From: Baffinella frigidus
Taxonomy: Eukaryota; Cryptophyceae; Cryptomonadales; Baffinellaceae
Assembly (NCBI GenBank): GCA_026770585.1
Contig: MU646610.1
Span: forward strand, 318,309 to 332,258
Direction of reading: 5' to 3'
Length of the DNA stretch: 13,950 nt
Part shown: one piece after another, positions 9,417-13,950 of the stretch
Layout of the letters: every line of letters starts with the position of its first letter
Numbering within the stretch: position 1 is the first letter of the stretch
Position numbers and translations under genes: made by a program
The notes under the pieces: model-generated
What the model was told of the DNA's origin: nothing
The model's database searches: none
The model's input: only the letters and a program-made list of their open reading frames with translations

Positions 9417-9755
9417 CCTGTTGGTAACGTCAGATCCGGGGTTCTGCCGCCGAGGCGGCGGCGGCTGTGTCGCAGGGAACACTGTTGCTGTCTCTGTCCA
9501 CCAACAGACAGTGTTCAAGGCCGCCGGAGAACGCTGGACCACGCCCTCGACACCTTGCGGAGGGGCGTTAAATCTCGAGTAATAAATCGTTCCGCTTTTC
9601 GGGGCGAAACGTGACCAAGCCCATGAAACGCCTACAATTCACTTTTAATTTGGGTGCTTGCTTGGACAGCTATGACCAACGTTTTTGAAATCCAGCGGGG
9701 ATGGTCGCGATGGGGCAAGTAAGGTAGCGGAGGGGTTGAAGAGAGAGAGGGCAAC
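9417..9755. promoter_or_regulatory. Divergent spacer between RAB14 and the AHI1-like gene, candidate bidirectional promoter
   Basis: The 339 bp between the two ATGs must hold the 5' ends of both transcripts. It contains a GC-rich GCCGCCGAGGCGGCGGCGGC tract (9447-9466) and an inverted repeat, GAACACTGT (9477-9485) with ACAGTGTTC (9508-9516). The block 9475-9585 is preserved in the diverged duplicate at 2481-2600. No TATA box is obvious. The role is inferred from gene orientation. Confidence 0.5.
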
Positions 9756-11699
9756 ATGACGGAGGAAGCGGGTCCGGCGCGGCGGCGGCGGCGTCAGCTC
9801 ACCACCGCGATGGACGACGCAGCTGGAAAGGAGGGAGAGAAGCCTGCCGACGAAGAGGACCAGGCAAAAACGCAGGCGGCGGCCAATGCTCTGGCGGGGA
9901 AGCCCGCGGAGCACTCGCTGATCCACGACAAGGTGAACCAGCACCGACGTGCCATCCACTCTGCCGCGAAGCACATAGACGAGGACGAGCAAGCGGCGTC
10001 GAGCGAGCATGCATCACCAGCTGGGGATGCTTCGGAGATCCAGCCTGTCGAGGAGGGTGAAGCTGCCGCGGCGCCAGCAGCCTCAGAGGGCGAGGCTGGC
10101 AAGGAGGGGGAGAAAGCAGCCGAAAGCAAAGAGGGGGGTGGGGTGAGCGCCGGGGCAGCTTCACCTTTGCCAAAACAACCAAGCGCCCCAAAGGAGGAGG
10201 AACCAATGGACGAGCGGGTGCTACAGGTGCGGAGCCCCGCGTTGTTTTTCCACGCTCGACGTGCACGGTTGCGCGTCTTGACGGGCGAGGGGCGTGGCGT
10301 GGCTGGCAGAGGCGACGCTGGTGTTGCTTGACGAGCTGCGCGCTGGAGGGACGGCGGGGTGACGGTGGTGTGACGTGCTGTGCGCGCAGGTAACGATACA
10401 CGGGACGGAGGAGCTAAAGGCGAACATCAACCTGGTGCATCCGGTGATCAAGCTGTCGATCATCGACACGGAGGACGAGGGGAAGCTTATGAAGAAGCCA
10501 CGGCAGGGGAGGAACGTCGTGCAGCAGAATGAGAACGCCACCACTATCGAGGTCCGCTTCGCACACGGTTTGAGAAGAGGGGGGTAGGGGGACGGGTTGC
10601 TGGCGCGTCCCTGGAACGAGGGATCCCTGCCACTGTTTCTCGCACTGGGCTGCACGTTGTTGTTTTGAGATGGAGACCCTGTGTTATCCAAAAACATGGT
10701 TTAGCCATCGTACAAAACTGTTTCAGGGTTTAGGGTTCAGGTTTAGGGTCCCCCGCTTCTCCCGTGGGTTCCCTGCCACGCTCATCTCGGCAGACGGGAT
10801 GCGCATCTTCAGTGGGTCCAGGGACAATACGGTGATCTACTTCTCACACTGAGCTGCGACGTGTTGTTTTCGGAGGGACGCTTTCACGAACCTAGTTTTC
10901 ACGAACCTAGTATGGCCTGTTTGAGACATCATGGTGCAAAACTTCACCAGCCGCCGCGAGTTGTGATTTTTATCAAGTTTGCCTCATTTGGGGACAAATG
11001 AGGTTGCTGAACAAATTAGGGGGGCTAACCGTACGTGAACCGAGCAGTGTTGGGACTGCTGGTGTCTGTGAGTGTGGTCCGCTCAGTGCAGTCCACTTAG
11101 TGGGGTCCACTTGTCACTCACACGTTCCTAGTTGACTATTACTGGCAACCTCTCAGTCTGAGAGTGGAAATGCGTTGGTTGGCAGGGGAACACGTCGCCG
11201 CGACGCGACAGCACTCCCAACAAGGACGGCAACCCTTCTCCCATGAAATCCACCGGGTGCTGCCCCGACACACCCCTCGCCTCCGTCCGCCTGCCGAACC
11301 CATCTAGTGCGTGATAGCCAGCCGAGGCGCCTTGGCGTTGGTCAAGGGATCCACATGCCAGCCCCGTGCCTTGACGCTTCATGGGAAATGCGTCTTCTTG
11401 GTGTTCTTCTTCTTCTGCGTCTTCTTCTTCTTCGTTATTACTCGCAGCCTAGAAAGTCCTTAAAAATTATTCCCCCGGCGCACTACGGGGTTGCTATTCC
11501 CCCGGCGCACTGCGGGGTTGGCTGACGCGCTGATGTTGGTGGGAGGAGCAGGTACGACCGGATCTTGCCTGTGCTGACGCAGCCGTTCGACCTATCGGCG
11601 CAACTGAGGGACGGGAAGCAGCTCAAGTGTGAGTGGGAGGAGTTGATCGGTCTTGATGAGCGCCTCGCTTACTTCATGAACCCGAGGTACGCCCTGAGG

Positions 11700-11735
<36 letters not shown>

Positions 11736-13825
11736 GAGGGAGAAAGATTGAGGCAGCGACAGAGACAGAGACAGATCGAGAGACAGAGCGAGAGACAGAG
11801 ACAGGGACAGCCCTGCCAAGCCTCTTCATGAACCCCCAGCTGCCCTGAGAGCCCTGCCTGCCTTGCGAGAGCCGTTCCAAGCCACTTACCCTCTAGCTCT
11901 GCGTCATTCTGGTTGGCTCATCGTTTCCACACCAGGGTTGGCTGGTCGTTTTTCAACTGCCGGTCTCCTCATTTTGAGGAGACCGGGTGAACTCAGGCAG
12001 AGCTAGCTGTGACAGCCACTCGCGCTCGCCTTCCGAATCCATGCGGCTCCGCAGGGCGTGTGCCACTGCTGACTGGAGTTCACACTAGACCGCCGTTGAT
12101 GGAAAAGCGCAAGCACTCGCGCGGATGTAGACTGTGTTGCATGGGACGTGGGTAGGATCACGTGGTGTGGGGTGGTCACTGAAACGTTGTGAGCAGGGAT
12201 AGGATGTTGGCAGGGACGTGGGTAGGATTATGGGTGCTAGGATTCTCTCTCTCGCTCTCGCTCTCGCTCTCGCTCTCTCTGGCTCTCGCTCTCTCTGACA
12301 AGTTTTTGGGAGCAGGTACGTGTTGTTCTTCGAGCTGCTTGACTTCGTGCATTCCAGCGAGGAGATGGAGACCGTTAAGGTCCGAACACTCTCCCCTCTC
12401 CCCTCTCCCCTCTCCCCTCTCCCCTATACCATATTCCCTCATTTCCCACCGTGAATAGATTAAGTTTGGAGTAACAGAGGTTTTCGTTTTCTGTGAGACG
12501 TCTCCGTGTGCAGCGTTCTTAGTTCGAAAACACGGCCAACCAACACGGCCAACCCCTCCACGTTCCCCACTTTCGACTTGTGCATAGGGCAACGTCCTGA
12601 AAACCGGGTAGTTAAGCCTACGGTATGGCCTACGGTAGGCCGTAGGGGCCTAGGGGGGGTCCTGTGAAACATTAGGTCCTAAGGGCCCTACAGCATACCG
12701 TAGGCAATACTGTAGGCCCAACTACCCGGTTTGCAGGACGTCACCCTATTAGCGTGTTGTCTCCGTGGGCAGCGCTCTTAGCTCGCAAGCACCAGCAAGG
12801 AGATGGAGACCGTTAAGGTCCATCCTTCCTCCAACTCCTAGCTCTCACTGCGTCGGATTGACTGACTGTGACACCAAAATTTGACGGGTGTGTAAGGTCA
12901 CGATACTGTTCCCTCCCCCCCCGCTTGTTCGCAAGCACCACCTACAAATTCCTCCCGCGGCTGTCCACTTGCTCGCTCCCAATCTTTCACTCGCAAACAC
13001 CAGCTACTTTTGGTCGCAAACACCAACTAGTCCAATCCGGGAGAGCCAAGTGAGCTGGTGATGGGAAAGAGGCAAATGGGGATGAATGGGCGGGCGGGTC
13101 GAGGACGGGGGCGCTCACTCAGGGTGGTGATGCCCTCGTGCACCCGAAACCCGAAACCCGAAACTCGAAACCCGAAACCCGAAACCCGAAACCCGAAACC
13201 CGAAACCCGAAACCCGAAACGGCCATCAGGTGAACACCCGGAGCACGTTCTGGAAGCACATCGCATGGGGCTTTGTGCGACCCAACAAGGTCCCAACCTC
13301 AGAGCCGCGTTTTCCCGATGTCAGACCACACAGTGGACTCCTAGGGTTTTGTTGGGGCCAGAATTCCGGGTGTAACGTGACCAAGTTGCATTAAAAAAAC
13401 CCTTCAAGTTAATTGTCTTCAGGCAAGGTGACTTTTGAAGAAAATTTCGTTCGTAGTCCCGACCTGAGAACCGAGTGTGCCGACCTCAGAACAACGTGTC
13501 CTGATAATTCCGATAATTCCGATTTATTAGAGAGGATCGTGGATGTCAGCCCCTGCCATCAGCAAGCTCAAGGTCGGTACCGCCGCTGTACACACTGCCT
13601 CCTCACGAACATGTAGTACCCTGACGTGAGAGCCGCGTGTGCCGACCTCAGACCCGTGTCTGTCGACTTGAGAACAACGTATCCTGACCTGAGACCCGCG
13701 TGTCTCGACCGCAGGGTGCGGAGGGGTACGTGCGCACGGGGCAACGATTGCGCCTGCAGCTGTACAAGTATCGCAAGTTCTGGTTCTGGCAGCAGAAGCC
13801 TTCTTCTGACCCCAACGCCTGCCTC
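9756..13825 (+). CDS. AHI1: Jouberin (AHI1)-like protein, N-terminal part, 6 exons, continues past right edge
   Basis: Exons: 9756-10226, 10390-10583, 11552-11686, 12316-12379, 13230-13289 and 13715-13825, then a donor GTGCGT. Joined, they give about 345 residues. Residues 1-157 are acidic and Ala/Glu-rich, probably disordered. Then come motifs matching human jouberin before its WD40 domain: HPVIKLSIIDTEDEGKLMKK, ILPVLTQPFD, CEWEELIG, YVLFFELLDF, FWKHIAWGF and RLRLQLYKYRKF. Jouberin is a ciliary transition-zone protein, which implies a flagellate. The WD40 repeats should lie beyond 13950. Exon 2's end is the weak point: the attractive donor GAG|GTCCGC at 10552 is phase 0 but exon 3 needs phase 2, so I used the phase-compatible GT at 10584. 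A missed micro-exon is the alternative. A later in-frame ATG at 9810 is another possible start. Confidence 0.8.
10584..11551 (+). other. AHI1-like intron 2: hairpin, telomere-like units and small tandem repeat
   Basis: This 968-bp intron contains TTTAGGG-type units (10727-10748), the WD40-like fragment, a repeated TTTTCACGAACCTAGT (about 10881-10911), and a perfect hairpin with 9-bp arms CCTCATTTG/CAAATGAGG and a 4-base loop (10982-11003). A TTCTTC run (11395-11432) and a 27-bp tandem pair containing ATTCCCCCGGCGCACT (11469-11520) follow. No exon was found between 10584 and 11551 that would repair the phase at the 10552 donor. Confidence 0.6.
10670..10852 (+). pseudogene. WD40-like fragment inside AHI1-like intron 2
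   Basis: The open frame ends LISADGMRIFSGSRDNTVIY, then FSH and a stop. The core SADGMRIFSGSRDNTV (about 10787-10834) is a good match to the second half of a WD40 repeat (DG..I.SGS.DNTV). It begins next to interstitial TTTAGGG units. It is not in frame-compatible context with the flanking exons and breaks off where the terminal Trp-Asp would be. It may be a relic exon copied from a WD40 gene, possibly this one, or chance similarity. Confidence 0.4.
11700..11812 (+). repeat. GA-rich microsatellite in AHI1-like intron 3
   Basis: A run of GA, then GACA/GAGACA units, starts about 13 bases after the donor at 11687. A CT-rich counterpart (CTCTCTCTCG units) at 12243-12298 lies about 20 bases before the next acceptor. 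The two runs are complementary and could pair across the intron in the pre-mRNA. Confidence 0.85.
11893..12006. mobile_element. MITE-like inverted-repeat element, family A copy 2
   Basis: The ends CTAGCTCTGCGTCA (11893-11906) and ACTCAGGCAGAGCTAG (11991-12006) are inverted copies. The right half contains a strong palindrome, CCGGTCTCCTCA-TTT-TGAGGAGACCGG. The sequence TTGAGGAGACCG and the CTCTGCCTGAGTT tip are shared with copy 1 at 245-378. It is located in intron 3 of the AHI1-like gene. Confidence 0.65.
12589..12748. mobile_element. Foldback element in AHI1-like intron 4
   Basis: The left arm ACGTCCTGAAAACCGGGTAG, then TTAAGCCTACGGTATG, is inverted at the right as CATACCGTAGG...AACTACCCGGTTTGCAGGACG. 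Arms are about 45-60 bp with mismatches; the centre is CCTAGGGGGGGTCCTGTG and an AT-richer bit. CCTACGG/CCGTAGG motifs resemble those of the ferredoxin-intron foldback, but the ends differ. Confidence 0.65.
12792..12821 (+). pseudogene. Partial copy of AHI1-like exon 4 with its splice donor
   Basis: This 30-bp segment matches 12354-12383 at 29 of 30 bases, covering the last 26 bases of exon 4 plus GTCC of the donor. It sits 438 bp downstream in intron 4. In the exon 4 frame, a TAG lies upstream in the copied neighbourhood (CGC TCT TAG), so use as an alternative exon is unlikely, though the copied donor could still compete. A related intron fragment (CAGCG.TCTTAG.TCG) precedes both this copy and 12512-12528. 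Confidence 0.75.
13140..13220 (+). repeat. CCCGAAA 7-mer array directly before AHI1-like exon 5
   Basis: About eleven tandem CCCGAAA units, one reading CTCGAAA, end ten bases before the exon 5 acceptor (GGCCATCAG|GTGAAC). The unit is a single T-to-G change from CCCTAAA. The array occupies the place where a polypyrimidine tract would normally be. Confidence 0.9.
13440..13714 (+). repeat. Degenerate ~21-bp minisatellite ending at AHI1-like exon 6 acceptor
   Basis: Units of the form CCGACCTCAGAAC.ACGTGT or CTGACCTGAGACCCGCGTGT recur at about 13458-13502 and 13620-13710, with a hint at 13298-13330. The last unit, ending GTGTCTCGACCGCAG, supplies the acceptor for the exon starting at 13715. The central part 13505-13615 is non-repetitive. 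Confidence 0.65.
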
Positions 13826-13950
13826 GTGCGTCACCCCTCCCTGTCTTTATCCCTCCCTTTATCAGCCCCCCACACACACCACCCCACCCCCGCTCTCCCT
13901 ATCTCCATCCCTCTCTCCCTCCATCCGTCCTCCCCGTCCTCCCTCTATCC

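Overview
This is eukaryotic nuclear DNA: several conserved proteins are each split into short exons by mostly GT-AG introns, and the splice phases join exactly. The organism is probably a flagellated microbial eukaryote, possibly an alga. A jouberin (AHI1) relative implies cilia, a RAB14-type GTPase is present, and plant-type TTTAGGG/CCCTAAA telomere-like repeats are scattered through the window. Codon third positions in the exons are GC-rich. I cannot place it in a phylum from the sequence alone.

Layout, left to right: (1) 1-1729, the last three exons of a CK1-family protein kinase on +, whose introns are full of telomere-like 7-mers, CT microsatellite and a MITE-like element. (2) 1730-2901, gene-free repeats that include a decayed copy of the 5' region of the AHI1-like gene found 7 kb away. 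(3) 2902-3537, or up to 3753, an unrecognised coiled-coil ORF on -. (4) 3640-5078, a complete three-exon mitochondrial-type [2Fe-2S] ferredoxin on +, with a large three-armed foldback repeat in intron 2. (5) 5079-7308, about 2.2 kb of repeats and foldback elements without a convincing gene. (6) 7309-9416, a RAB14-like small GTPase on - in seven exons, one intron being GC-AG. (7) 9756 to the right edge, the first six exons of an AHI1/jouberin-like gene on +, truncated before the expected WD40 part.

Strands alternate (+ - + - +), giving two head-to-head intergenic spacers (about 0.1 kb and 0.34 kb) and two convergent repeat-rich spacers. The genes are housekeeping or trafficking genes: kinase signalling, mitochondrial Fe-S electron transfer, endosome/Golgi trafficking and the ciliary transition zone. 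No operon-like logic or mobile cargo system is visible.

The unusual content is non-coding. It comprises several foldback/MITE-like families, telomere-variant 7-mer arrays inside introns, and a recurrent pattern in which the 3' end of an exon plus its splice donor has been copied into neighbouring intron DNA. All gene models were made by eye from translation, splice phase and recalled family motifs; no alignment was run.
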